Source: JAVZLQ01 sp049972525 (GTDB lineage: Archaea; Thermoproteota; Bathyarchaeia; Bathyarchaeales; Bathycorpusculaceae). Taken from it: a stretch of 52,808 nt of DNA. The translations under genes were made by a program, and so were the position numbers. The notes beneath the pieces are model-generated. The model saw only the letters and a list, made by a program, of their open reading frames with translations, did no database searches and had not been told where the DNA came from. The stretch is taken from contig JBMFKI010000010.1 of assembly GCA_049972525.1 (NCBI GenBank), forward strand, positions 1 to 52,808. Direction: 5' to 3'. Positions 6,863 through 15,023 of the stretch are shown in pieces; within the stretch, counting starts at the first letter, position 1; each line of letters opens with the position of its first letter.

Positions 6863-8128
6863 TCACTGTTGAATTCTTTCTATTTTTCCGTTGAAGCTTT
6901 CCACTTGATTTCTAACTTTCTCTGCGAAATTCGGGTTCGCCTCAAAAACTATGTTGGCTGAGTCGCTCTTGTATTCTATTAGTTGAACGTCTGCCCGCTG
7001 AAAAAGCCATGATATGAAATGCATAGTTTCGCTTGTTAACGGCACAGTGAACGACATTCGAACATAATTCTGCAGCCTTTTAACAATTTCCTGCTTTAGC
7101 AGCTCAATGTTTGTTCCGCGCAGCGCTGATGTTGGTACAGGATTCGGCGTCTTATCCTTTAGGGCTTCTAACCGATGAGTGATTTCCCCCTCCTTTAGAA
7201 GGTCTATTTTGTTCAAAGCCGTAATTATAGGGATTCCCGCTGCTCCTATGCGCTCTACTGTTTCCAAGCATACATTAAGCTTCTTTTCAACGACGCTTAA
7301 TGATTCGCTTATGTCGACTACGAGCAGTATAAGATCAGCGTAGATGGTTTCTTCAAGGGTTGAGTGGAAGGCCTCTATCAAAGTAAGCGGTAAACGGTCT
7401 ATAAAGCCAACAGTATCTGTTAGCAAAAATTTTTTTCTAGAAATTTTCACAAGCCTTGTTGTTGTGGAAAGCGTTGTAAATAACGCGTTGTCAACGGGCA
7501 CCTCCTCTTCTGTGAGCGCGTTGAAAAGTGAGCTTTTTCCAGCATTTGTATATCCCGCAAGCGAAATCGACGAAAAACCAAGTTCCGCCCTTCTTTCGCG
7601 GTGCAACTGCCTTTTTCCGCGAATTTTCTTCAACTTCCTTTTTATGGCATGAACTTGACGCTTAACTGCCTCATAATAAACGTCCACTTCATAGGCTCCA
7701 AGCCCCATAAAACCCGGCTGCTCTCCCATTTTCGCAAGCCTAACTCTCTCTTTTGCATGCGCCAATTCGTACTGCAGTTTTGCCAGTTGAATTTGAAGCT
7801 TCGCTTCTGTTGTCGTAGCCCTTCGCGTGAAGATTTCAAGTATCAGCTGGAATCGGTCGATGGCTTCTACGCCTGTTGCCTTTGCAAGGTTGTATGCTTG
7901 TACAGGCTTCAGCGGGTTGTCGAAAATTATTTTTTGGGCACCTGTTTCTTTGACCAGTTCGGCGAGTTCTTGGACCTTTCCAGCGCCTATTTGATATCTT
8001 GAATCCGGTTCCCTAACTTGCTCAACTTTTCCAACAACCGTGTACCCAGCTGATTCTGCTAGGTTTTTAAGTTCTTCTAAACTTGATGGTTCAAAGTTGC
8101 GTCTGCGCTGGACTATGATTGCTTTCGT
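6863..8128 (-). CDS. hflX: HflX-family ribosome-associated GTPase with non-canonical start
   Basis: Read from ACG 8126-8128 the frame gives 421 residues, a normal HflX length. The N-terminal HflX domain begins KAIIVQRRRNFEPSSLEEL and includes RYQIGAGKVQELAEL. The linker helix contains the AHAKERVRLAKM segment. The G domain has P-loop GYTNAGKSS (about 192-200), DTVGF, NKID and SALRG. HflX proteins bind the large ribosomal subunit and can split stalled ribosomes. An in-frame TGA (8129-8131) lies just upstream. No ATG, GTG or TTG occurs before TTG 7765, which would delete the entire N-terminal domain, so an ACG start (or a lost ATG) is inferred. It overlaps the end of aMBF1 by 16 bases; a purine-rich AAGGGGG lies about 12 bases upstream of the ACG. 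Confidence 0.88.
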   Translation of the reverse strand, partial: TKAIIVQRRRNFEPSSLEELKNLAESAGYTVVGKVEQVREPDSRYQIGAGKVQELAELVKETGAQKIIFDNPLKPVQAYNLAKATGVEAIDRFQLILEIFTRRATTTEAKLQIQLAKLQYELAHAKERVRLAKMGEQPGFMGLGAYEVDVYYEAVKRQVHAIKRKLKKIRGKRQLHRERRAELGFSSISLAGYTNAGKSSLFNALTEEEVPVDNALFTTLSTTTRLVKISRKKFLLTDTVGFIDRLPLTLIEAFHSTLEETIYADLILLVVDISESLSVVEKKLNVCLETVERIGAAGIPIITALNKIDLLKEGEITHRLEALKDKTPNPVPTSALRGTNIELLKQEIVKRLQNYVRMSFTVPLTSETMHFISWLFQRADVQLIEYKSDSANIVFEANPNFAEKVRNQVESFNGKIERIQQ

Positions 8129-8676
8129 TCAGCGGTTTCCCCCTTCTCTTTGTCCTTTTTGTTGAATTGAATTATGTCTCCCAACGTTAATTCACGTTTC
8201 TCTGGTTTAGTGATTTTTGTTTGCGGAATTTTCACTTCAGAAACTGGTACGAGCAGCCTAATTTTTAATTCATGTTCAAGTTTTTTTGCAAGCGCATCGT
8301 CAGGCGTCATCCTACCCGTCTCGATTTTTCTCAGAACTGAGACTTTCTCGTTTAGTTTTTTGCCTAAATCTTCATGCGATAATCCAAGCTTTTCTCTCGC
8401 CTTCTTTATCTTAACGTTGAAATCTTCTACAAGTTCAAACGAGTTCAGCGTTGTTTCTGGCACTTTTTTCTGTGGTGTTTTTAGCGTCGGTGATGCTTTA
8501 GGTTTTGCTGACATTGCCCTCTGCGTTGGTGGTTGCGGTTCTTCCGCCTCCAAGATTATCTTGCCATGTTTTGAGCATTCACTGCATACAGTTAGTTTTG
8601 CGCCTTCAATTATCACGTTGTATGGTTTGCCGTAGATTTTGCGCCCGCAGACTTCGCACCGCAAATGTTCACGCAC
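8113..8676 (-). CDS. mbf1: Archaeal multiprotein bridging factor 1 (aMBF1)
   Basis: A 187-residue protein with an N-terminal zinc ribbon (CEVCG at 7-11 and VCSECS near 31-36), a proline/lysine-rich linker, and a Cro/XRE helix-turn-helix at about 88-145 (KKAREKLGLSHEDLGKKL). The C-terminal tail is basic. Archaeal MBF1 associates with ribosomes and is a conserved homologue of eukaryotic MBF1/EDF1. It starts with GTG 8676. Its stop lies inside the hflX frame, so a ribosome-linked factor and a ribosome-splitting GTPase are coupled. Confidence 0.9.
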   Translation of the reverse strand: MREHLRCEVCGRKIYGKPYNVIIEGAKLTVCSECSKHGKIILEAEEPQPPTQRAMSAKPKASPTLKTPQKKVPETTLNSFELVEDFNVKIKKAREKLGLSHEDLGKKLNEKVSVLRKIETGRMTPDDALAKKLEHELKIRLLVPVSEVKIPQTKITKPEKRELTLGDIIQFNKKDKEKGETAERKQS

Positions 8677-8747
8677 CTAAACTGTTTTTATTTTACTGCT
8701 AGTGTTTATAGTTGTCGAAGTGTACAGGCGGTTACGGTGCATAAGTC

Positions 8748-9218
8748 TTGAAAGAGGATCTTAAAAGGATTAGAAGCGTGGCGGACTACCAGTTTGGGAA
8801 AGGCGTAGGCGTCAAACTTTTTCCAGAAAATGTTGAAATAATTTATTCAAAGCGCACCGGCAGAATCCGCTATGTTCATTTGGATGGTAAGAGACTTGCG
8901 ACTATGCGTCCAACGGACGGTTTATTCTCCCTCAGCATTGCTGGCGCAAAGCGGATAATTGAAAATGCCAGTCAAGCAAGATGCCTTGTTGTTGTTCGCG
9001 GTGAAGTTTCAAAGTTTGTCGCTGAAGGTGGAGACGTATTTGCAGTGCATGTTGTTAAGGCTGATGATGCCATCCGCCCAAAAGATGAAGTTATTGTCGT
9101 CGACGAAAAAGGTAAAGTTTTGGCCGTTGGTAAGGCTGTCTTGTCAGGAGGGGAAATGTGCGTCTTCAAGAGCGGCGTTGCCGTTAAAGTTAGACGCGGC
9201 TGCTTAGAAGAAAGTTAA
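8748..9218 (+). CDS. PUA-domain protein
   Basis: A 156-residue protein ending in a PUA RNA-binding domain (about residues 78-152: ARCLVVVRGEVSKFVAEGGDVFAV, then DEVIVVDEKGKVLAVGKAVLS). The N-terminal half (about 1-75) matches the pre-PUA region of archaeal PUA proteins related to tRNA-guanine transglycosylase and pseudouridine synthases. There is no catalytic domain, so it is probably an RNA-binding accessory or modification factor. It starts with TTG 8748 after a GGTG at 8736-8739 and is divergent from aMBF1. Confidence 0.8.
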   Translation: MKEDLKRIRSVADYQFGKGVGVKLFPENVEIIYSKRTGRIRYVHLDGKRLATMRPTDGLFSLSIAGAKRIIENASQARCLVVVRGEVSKFVAEGGDVFAVHVVKADDAIRPKDEVIVVDEKGKVLAVGKAVLSGGEMCVFKSGVAVKVRRGCLEES

Positions 9219-9265
9219 GTATTTGAATTACCCATCAAATAAATAGAGCGTGGTGAAAGCAATTT

Positions 9266-9616
9266 ATGCATAGGCGTGTGAATCCTCGTGAAGCAAGGCG
9301 AATGATGCAGCGCATGGGCTTAAGCATGGATACAGTTCCAGAAGTCGAACAAGTTATAATAAAAACGAGCGGCAAGGAAATAACCATTCAAGAACCAGAA
9401 GTGGCAGTGTTAGACGTGCAGGGACAAAAAATATTCCAAATAACTGGTGGAAAAATAACGGAAAAAGCCTTGGAGCGCAAATTGGAAATCCCAGATGAAG
9501 ACGCACGGCTTGTTGCAGATCAGACTGGAAAAAGCCTTGAAGAAGCTAGAAAAGCGCTTGAGGAATGTAGGGGTGACCTAGCTAAGGCAATCCTTCTGCT
9601 GCAATCAAAAATTTAA
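9266..9616 (+). CDS. nac: Nascent polypeptide-associated complex protein (archaeal NAC)
   Basis: A 116-residue protein with a basic N terminus (MHRRVNPREARRMMQRMG), a NAC domain (about 28-70, VLDVQGQKIFQITGG) and a C-terminal UBA-like three-helix domain (about 76-115). Archaeal NAC forms a homodimer at the ribosome exit tunnel and contacts nascent chains. GGTGA lies nine bases before ATG 9266. Length and architecture are standard. Confidence 0.95.
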   Translation: MHRRVNPREARRMMQRMGLSMDTVPEVEQVIIKTSGKEITIQEPEVAVLDVQGQKIFQITGGKITEKALERKLEIPDEDARLVADQTGKSLEEARKALEECRGDLAKAILLLQSKI

Positions 9617-9696
9617 CGTGCCATTGTGAACTCGCCTAGCTTAAAGTTATATCTTTTTCTCAACGCATATTAACACGCGGAGGACGCCAATCAAAA

Positions 9697-10614
9697 TTGG
9701 TTGACATAGCAACTGTTGGACATTTTTCTATAGACTCAATTTTCCTCCCGACAAGACGCAAGCCATACATAATTTTAGGTGGCTCCGTAGCATACGTTGC
9801 CCTTTCAGCTCAACGTTTAGGCGTAAACGTTTCAGTAATATCTAAAGTTGGAGGTGACTTTCCAGAAGCATACTTATGGTGGCTTGGACAGGAAGGCATA
9901 GACCTTTCCAACGTGAGTAAAATTGAAGGCGCGTTTACCACACGTTTTGAATTGAAATACAGCGAGGATCTATCTGCCAGAGCCATGCGTCTTGCGAGCA
10001 AGGCGCCATCAATAACGATCAGCGACATACCAGAAGCTTTTAAAGCAAAAGTGGTTCACGTAGCCCCAATTGCGGGTGAAGTTGAATATGACGTTTTAGA
10101 AAAACTAAAGAAACATGCAGATTTTTTATCCCTCGACCCTCAAGGTTTCCTACGAGTTTACGATGAAAATGGAAACGTGAGCTGCGGGGTATTAGCAAAC
10201 AAGCGCATTTTGGGGCTCATCAACATTTACAAGTCCTCATCTGAAGAAATTAAATCGGCAACAGGCTTATCCGACGTAAATTCTGCTATAAGGGCAGTTC
10301 ACGACTTCGGCGTTGAAATAGTTATAGTTACCCTTGGCGTGAAGGGCGCCATACTTTCAGTTGAAGGAACAAACTACAACATTCCAGCCTACAACACGGA
10401 AAAAATAGTTGACCCAACAGGGGCTGGAGACGTTTTCATCGGCGCCTTTCTAACAGAATATGTTCAAGGAAAAGATTCACTATGGTGTGCATGCGTTGGC
10501 TCCGCAGCCGCTTCAGTTGCTGTTGAGGCGGTTGGTCCAACTTTCTCTAGCTGCAAAACCGAAATTTATAGAAGGGCGCATGTACTATGTGAAAAGGAAT
10601 TAAGGAATGAGTAG
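9697..10614 (+). CDS. PfkB-family carbohydrate/nucleoside kinase
   Basis: A 305-residue ribokinase-fold protein. The N-terminal glycine pair LGGSVAYVALSAQRLG (27-42) forms the substrate site, and the PfkB signature 2 DPTGAGDVFIGAF (239-251) contains the catalytic base Asp245. The substrate (sugar, nucleoside or related alcohol) cannot be read from sequence. A TATA-like TTATAT at 9647-9652 and a GGAGG at 9679-9683 precede TTG 9697; the 13-base spacing is long. Confidence 0.88.
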   Translation: MVDIATVGHFSIDSIFLPTRRKPYIILGGSVAYVALSAQRLGVNVSVISKVGGDFPEAYLWWLGQEGIDLSNVSKIEGAFTTRFELKYSEDLSARAMRLASKAPSITISDIPEAFKAKVVHVAPIAGEVEYDVLEKLKKHADFLSLDPQGFLRVYDENGNVSCGVLANKRILGLINIYKSSSEEIKSATGLSDVNSAIRAVHDFGVEIVIVTLGVKGAILSVEGTNYNIPAYNTEKIVDPTGAGDVFIGAFLTEYVQGKDSLWCACVGSAAASVAVEAVGPTFSSCKTEIYRRAHVLCEKELRNE

Positions 10615-10640
10615 CATTAATTATCTGTTAAAAGTGGCGT

Positions 10641-10871
10641 ATGTTTGAAGGGGCGTTAACTTTGGGACGCGTCGATAAAGGCGTAAAGTGCAGCGTTTCA
10701 GGTTGCGGTAAAGAGGCTATCCGTTCACTTTCCCTAGACAAGGTGAAACAGTCAGGCTTAAACGTTAACGCTGAAGGAAGGCGTGTTTACCTCTGTAAGG
10801 AGCATTACAAAGAATATAAGAAACGAACAAAGAAGGATAAGAAGCTTGAGAAGTGGCGACACATGGGCTAA
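10641..10871 (+). CDS. Small archaeal zinc-binding protein of unknown function
   Basis: A 76-residue basic protein with putative metal ligands C17-x4-C22 and C52-x2-H55, and a lysine-rich C-terminal tail. I do not recognise a characterised family. Its end lies 18 bases before the ThrRS start and it carries the ThrRS Shine-Dalgarno just after its stop, so the two are probably co-transcribed. A nucleic-acid or ribosome-related role would fit its charge and size but is only a guess. Confidence 0.7.
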   Translation: MFEGALTLGRVDKGVKCSVSGCGKEAIRSLSLDKVKQSGLNVNAEGRRVYLCKEHYKEYKKRTKKDKKLEKWRHMG

Positions 10872-10888
10872 GAAGGAGGGATTATCAA

Positions 10889-12757
10889 ATGCGAATATTA
10901 CAATTGCATTCAGATTTCATCGAGTTTCAACCCATCCAAAAAGAAATAGCCATGGCTGAAGAAACTGAAAAGAAAAGAACTAGACTTGAAGAGATAGTAG
11001 TCCTGTTCACAGCCGTTGAAGAAGGCGACAATACAGCGGTAGCGGAAAAAGCCATAGACGAAGTTTCCGCTTTCCTCGAAAAGCTGAAAGTGAAAAGGAT
11101 ATTAATTTATCCATATGCACACCTGAGCAGCAACTTGGCAAAGCCTTCTGAAGCGCTAAAAGTAGTTAAAGCTATGGAAGCATACGCGAAAGATAAAGGC
11201 TTGGAAACCTATCGAGCGCCTTTCGGCTGGAATAAACAGTTCACGATAGCGATAAAGGGTCACCCTCTTGCGGAGCAATCGCGAGTATTCATTCCCGCGG
11301 AAGTGAAAAAGGAGGAAGAGGAAAAAGTATCTGAAGCTGTGAAGGCAGAAGAGAAACTTCGGTCATCATGGTATATCCTGCAACCAGACGGCAAAATGGT
11401 ACCCGTAGAAGAATTCAATTTTAAGGAGCATGAAAACCTCGAAAAATTCATGAAGTACGAAGTTTCAAAGGTGAGGGCAAGCCAGCAGATGCCTCCACAC
11501 GTGCCTTTAATGAAAAGACTTGAAATAGCTGACTACGAGCTTGGAAGCGACCCTGGAAACATACGCTGGTATCCGAAGGGAAGACTCATCAAATCATTAC
11601 TTGAACAATTTGTAACTTCCAAGATGATAGAGTACGGCGCCATGGAAGTTGAAACTCCAGTCATGTATGATTTTCAGCATCCAAGCTTAGCAGATTACAT
11701 AAACCGCTTTCCAGCCAGGCAATATTTGCTAAAATCGGAAGATAAAGAGCTCTTTCTACGTTTTGCCGCCTGCTTCGGACAATTTTTGATGGTCCATGAC
11801 GCTCAGTTCTCTTACAGGCAGATGCCCCTAAAAGTTTACGAGTTAACACGCTACAGTTTCAGAAGAGAGAAAAGCGGTGAGGTTGTCGGTTTAAGACGTT
11901 TAAGAGCCTTCACCATGCCAGATTGCCACGCTTTCTGCAAAGACTTGGAACAGGCTAAAAGCGAATTCATAACTAGATTCAAGCTCTCCATGGACATTTT
12001 GGAGGAAATAGGCTTACCGAAAAACGCGTATGAAGTGGCAATACGTTTCACAAAAGACTTTTACAAGGAAAACAAGGATTTCATAGAATCTCTAGCCAAA
12101 ATTTTCGGCAAACCAGCGCTGGTGGAAATGTGGGAAGAACGCTTCTTCTACTTCACACTTAAATGGGACTTCAATTTCGTAGACAACCAAGACAAGGCTG
12201 CTGCTCTCTCTACAGACCAAATTGACATTGAAAACGCGAAAAGATACGAAATAACATTCGTGGACGAGAAAGGTGAAAGGCGTTACCCGCTAATTCTGCA
12301 TTGCTCGCCAAGCGGTGCCATTGAAAGGTGCATCTACGCTTTACTGGAAAAAGCCTACAAAGACCAGCAAAGCGGCAAACCGCCCATGCTTCCAACATGG
12401 CTTTCGCCAACACAAGTGCGCCTGATACCCATGTCCACAAAATACTTGGAACATGTGGAAAAAATTGGAAAAGAGCTAGAAAAGCATTGCATACGCTTCG
12501 ATATAGATGACAGAACGATGACCCTGCAGAAGCGGATTCGCGAAGCTGAAATGGAGTGGGTTCCATACATCATTGTTATAGGACAAAAAGAGGCAATGTC
12601 AGAAACATTTCCTGTTAGGGACAGAAAAACTGGGAAAATACGTAACATGAAACTTGAGGAACTAACCAGTGAAATTACAAAGGAAATGGAAGGTAAACCT
12701 TTCAAGCCGCTGCCACTTCCCACTTACCTCTCAAAGAGACCGCAATTCTACGGCTAA
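10889..12757 (+). CDS. thrS: Threonyl-tRNA synthetase, archaeal type
   Basis: A 622-residue class II synthetase. The N-terminal domain (about 1-145, opening MRILQLHSDFIEF) is the archaeal editing domain related to D-aminoacyl-tRNA deacylase, which removes mischarged serine. The catalytic domain (about 200-500) shows motif 2 with RREKSGEVVGLRRLRAFTMP, zinc-site candidates in CFGQF, DCHAFC and LHCSPSG, and motif 3 GAIERCIYALLE. The anticodon-binding domain is C-terminal. ATG 10889 is chosen because GGAGGG lies seven bases upstream; an upstream in-frame GTG at 10853 would overlap the previous gene. Confidence 0.96.
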   Translation: MRILQLHSDFIEFQPIQKEIAMAEETEKKRTRLEEIVVLFTAVEEGDNTAVAEKAIDEVSAFLEKLKVKRILIYPYAHLSSNLAKPSEALKVVKAMEAYAKDKGLETYRAPFGWNKQFTIAIKGHPLAEQSRVFIPAEVKKEEEEKVSEAVKAEEKLRSSWYILQPDGKMVPVEEFNFKEHENLEKFMKYEVSKVRASQQMPPHVPLMKRLEIADYELGSDPGNIRWYPKGRLIKSLLEQFVTSKMIEYGAMEVETPVMYDFQHPSLADYINRFPARQYLLKSEDKELFLRFAACFGQFLMVHDAQFSYRQMPLKVYELTRYSFRREKSGEVVGLRRLRAFTMPDCHAFCKDLEQAKSEFITRFKLSMDILEEIGLPKNAYEVAIRFTKDFYKENKDFIESLAKIFGKPALVEMWEERFFYFTLKWDFNFVDNQDKAAALSTDQIDIENAKRYEITFVDEKGERRYPLILHCSPSGAIERCIYALLEKAYKDQQSGKPPMLPTWLSPTQVRLIPMSTKYLEHVEKIGKELEKHCIRFDIDDRTMTLQKRIREAEMEWVPYIIVIGQKEAMSETFPVRDRKTGKIRNMKLEELTSEITKEMEGKPFKPLPLPTYLSKRPQFYG

Positions 12758-12846
12758 ATGACATGATAAAAAGGCAAATTTCTGCAAAAAATATATCAAA
12801 TAGCTAAATTGATAGCTAATCTTCTAGCCTAGAGGAGACAAGACAA

Positions 12847-13737
12847 TTGGAAAAAGAACTGCTTGTTTACATCGATGGTGAATATTATCCAAAGTCAAAA
12901 GCAAAAATCTCAGTTTACGATCATGGCCTTCTATACGGTGACGGAGTATTCGAGGGAATCCGCGCGTATAATGGAATCGTCTTCAAACTTAAAGAACACA
13001 TAGATAGACTCTACCGCTCTGCACACACAATAATGCTGCAGATTCCAATACAAAAAGAAGAAATGATAAAAATAGTTTTAGAAACACTACGCAGAAACAA
13101 CCTAAAAGACGCTTACATACGCCTAGTAGTCACGAGAGGCGTAGGCGACCTAGGATTAGATCCGAGAAAATGCCAGAAACCAACGATAATCGTAATAGCA
13201 GACAAGATAACGCTGCTTAAAACTGAAGCAAAGGAAAAAGGAATAACAACAATGATATCATGGGTTAAAAGAGATCCTGTAGACGCAACGACGCACGAGA
13301 TAAAGTCGCTTAACTATCTCAACAGCATCCTCGCAAAGATTGAGGCGAACATAAGTGGTGTCGACGAGGCTATATGCCTCGATAAAAACGGGTTCGTATG
13401 CGAAGGCGTTGCAGAGAACATATTCATAGTGAAGGAACGCAGAATCTTCACGCCGCCAAGCTATACTGGCGCTCTTCCAGGAATAACAGCCGAAGTAATT
13501 ATGAACCTTGCAAGAAAACTCGGGTACGAAGTAATCGAGAAGAACATAACACCTTACGAGCTTTTTAACGCGGATGAAGTTTTCTTCACGGGAACAGCCG
13601 CAGAGATAGTGCCAGTTAGAGAAATAAACAAAAGAACCATCGGCGACGGCAAGCCTGGACCCGTAACTAAAAAGCTTATGGAAGAATTTGCAAAGATTGT
13701 TCAAGACCCTAAAGAGGGTATACAAATATACGCCTAA
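12847..13737 (+). CDS. ilvE: Branched-chain amino acid aminotransferase
   Basis: A 296-residue class IV PLP enzyme. Family segments YDHGLLYGDGVFEGIRAYNG (24-43), the PLP lysine K153 in THEIKSLNYL and a C-terminal GTAAEIVPV segment are present. It interconverts branched-chain amino acids and 2-oxo acids with glutamate/2-oxoglutarate. It starts with TTG 12847, with GAGGAG upstream at 12833-12838; an A/T-rich TATA-like stretch lies near 12786-12797. Length is normal. Convergent with the next aminotransferase. Confidence 0.93.
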   Translation: MEKELLVYIDGEYYPKSKAKISVYDHGLLYGDGVFEGIRAYNGIVFKLKEHIDRLYRSAHTIMLQIPIQKEEMIKIVLETLRRNNLKDAYIRLVVTRGVGDLGLDPRKCQKPTIIVIADKITLLKTEAKEKGITTMISWVKRDPVDATTHEIKSLNYLNSILAKIEANISGVDEAICLDKNGFVCEGVAENIFIVKERRIFTPPSYTGALPGITAEVIMNLARKLGYEVIEKNITPYELFNADEVFFTGTAAEIVPVREINKRTIGDGKPGPVTKKLMEEFAKIVQDPKEGIQIYA

Positions 13738-13762
13738 AAACGCGTGAGCGGCGCCATTTTCC

Positions 13763-14968
13763 CTATTTATTCTTCTCCATGAAGTGTTCAACTTCGTTGA
13801 AAGCCTGTTCAAGCACTTCAATAGGCGGAAGGAAAACGCTTCTAATGTGTCCAGCGCCGTACATCGGGTCAAAACCAGAGCCATTTACGAAAAGCACGCC
13901 TGTTTCCTTCAAAAGTTCAAGCACAAACTCCATATCAGTCTTCCATCTTCGCCCAACTCCGTGAATCTTTGGGAAAACGTAAAAGGCGCCTTCAGGCTTC
14001 GCACAACTAACGCCGTTCATGTGATTTAACCTTTTTAATGTGTAATCCCTTCTTTTCCTAAGTTTCTCAACCATCTCTCTGATGTGGTCTTGTGGCCCAT
14101 TTAGTGCTGCAACCCCGGCCTTTTGGACAGGCGTATTCGCGCATATCCTTATTCTCGCCTCTTTTTCAATGCATTGTTTAAGCTCTTTCAATGCGCCATT
14201 TTCGTCGTGGAAGTACACATAGCCAAGTCTCCATCCAGTCATCAGATAAGCTTTTGAAAAACCGTTAAGCCCTACGACTGGAACATCCTTAGCCAAGCGT
14301 GCAGTGCTCACGAACTTCTTCTCATACGTTATTTGATCATAAATCTCGTCGGACAAAACTGGGAGTTCATACTCGCCAGCGACATCCAATATTTGCTTCA
14401 CGGTTTTCTCCTCGTAAAGCGCACCACAAGGATTGTTAGGATTTATAATAACTATCCCACGGGTTCGACTTGAAATTTTACTCCTCAAATCGTCAATGTT
14501 AGGTTGCCAACCGTCATCCTCAACCGCTTCATAAGTAACAGGTTTGCCACCAAAAAACTTGACATAAGAAATGTAAGGCGGATAGGTAGGACCTGGAAGA
14601 AGAACCTCGTCCCCAGCATCAATAAGTGCAGCCATAACCATCTGAATGCCCTCAGAAATACCAGAAGTAACTATAACATCATCCACAGAAACGTCAACAC
14701 CGTTAACACGCTTTTCCTTTGCGCATATGGCTTGCCGAAGCTCAGGTAAACCTTCAGAAGGCGAATAAGCATTTGCGCCACCATTAACAGCGTCAAACAA
14801 AGCCTGCTTAATATGCTGCGGCGTATCAAAATCAAACGCAACAGGGTCGCCAATATTCAAATAGTAAATCTTTTTGCCAGTTTTAGCTAGTTCCTTCGCA
14901 TATACAATGACATCGCGGATAGCATACTCGATAGTGCGCACCCGTTCTGTAACCTTTACTTTGGTCAA
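13763..14968 (-). CDS. Class I/II aminotransferase (alanine aminotransferase-like)
   Basis: A 401-residue fold-type I PLP enzyme. Visible are the NPNNPCG cofactor/substrate segment (176-182), SDEIYDQI with Asp207 and Tyr210, the Schiff-base Lys239 in GFSKAY, and the arginine of MTGWRLGY. The family includes archaeal alanine/aspartate aminotransferases; the precise donor and acceptor are not determined by sequence alone. It ends 25 bases from ilvE on the opposite strand. Transamination here would feed 2-oxo acids and pyruvate into the ferredoxin-linked oxidation genes nearby. Confidence 0.88.
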   Translation of the reverse strand: MTKVKVTERVRTIEYAIRDVIVYAKELAKTGKKIYYLNIGDPVAFDFDTPQHIKQALFDAVNGGANAYSPSEGLPELRQAICAKEKRVNGVDVSVDDVIVTSGISEGIQMVMAALIDAGDEVLLPGPTYPPYISYVKFFGGKPVTYEAVEDDGWQPNIDDLRSKISSRTRGIVIINPNNPCGALYEEKTVKQILDVAGEYELPVLSDEIYDQITYEKKFVSTARLAKDVPVVGLNGFSKAYLMTGWRLGYVYFHDENGALKELKQCIEKEARIRICANTPVQKAGVAALNGPQDHIREMVEKLRKRRDYTLKRLNHMNGVSCAKPEGAFYVFPKIHGVGRRWKTDMEFVLELLKETGVLFVNGSGFDPMYGAGHIRSVFLPPIEVLEQAFNEVEHFMEKNK

Positions 14969-15023
14969 ATCAAATCACTTAGAAGTCTGAGTTAGAGAAT
15001 ATGAAGGAAATAAAGGTTATGGG

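Noticed and set aside
7642..7765. TTG 7765 as the true hflX start
   Set aside because: It would discard a fully conserved 121-residue N-terminal domain that is intact in the same frame.
10853..10888. Upstream GTG extension of ThrRS
   Set aside because: It overlaps the zinc-protein gene, while ATG 10889 has a strong GGAGGG and matches the known family N terminus.
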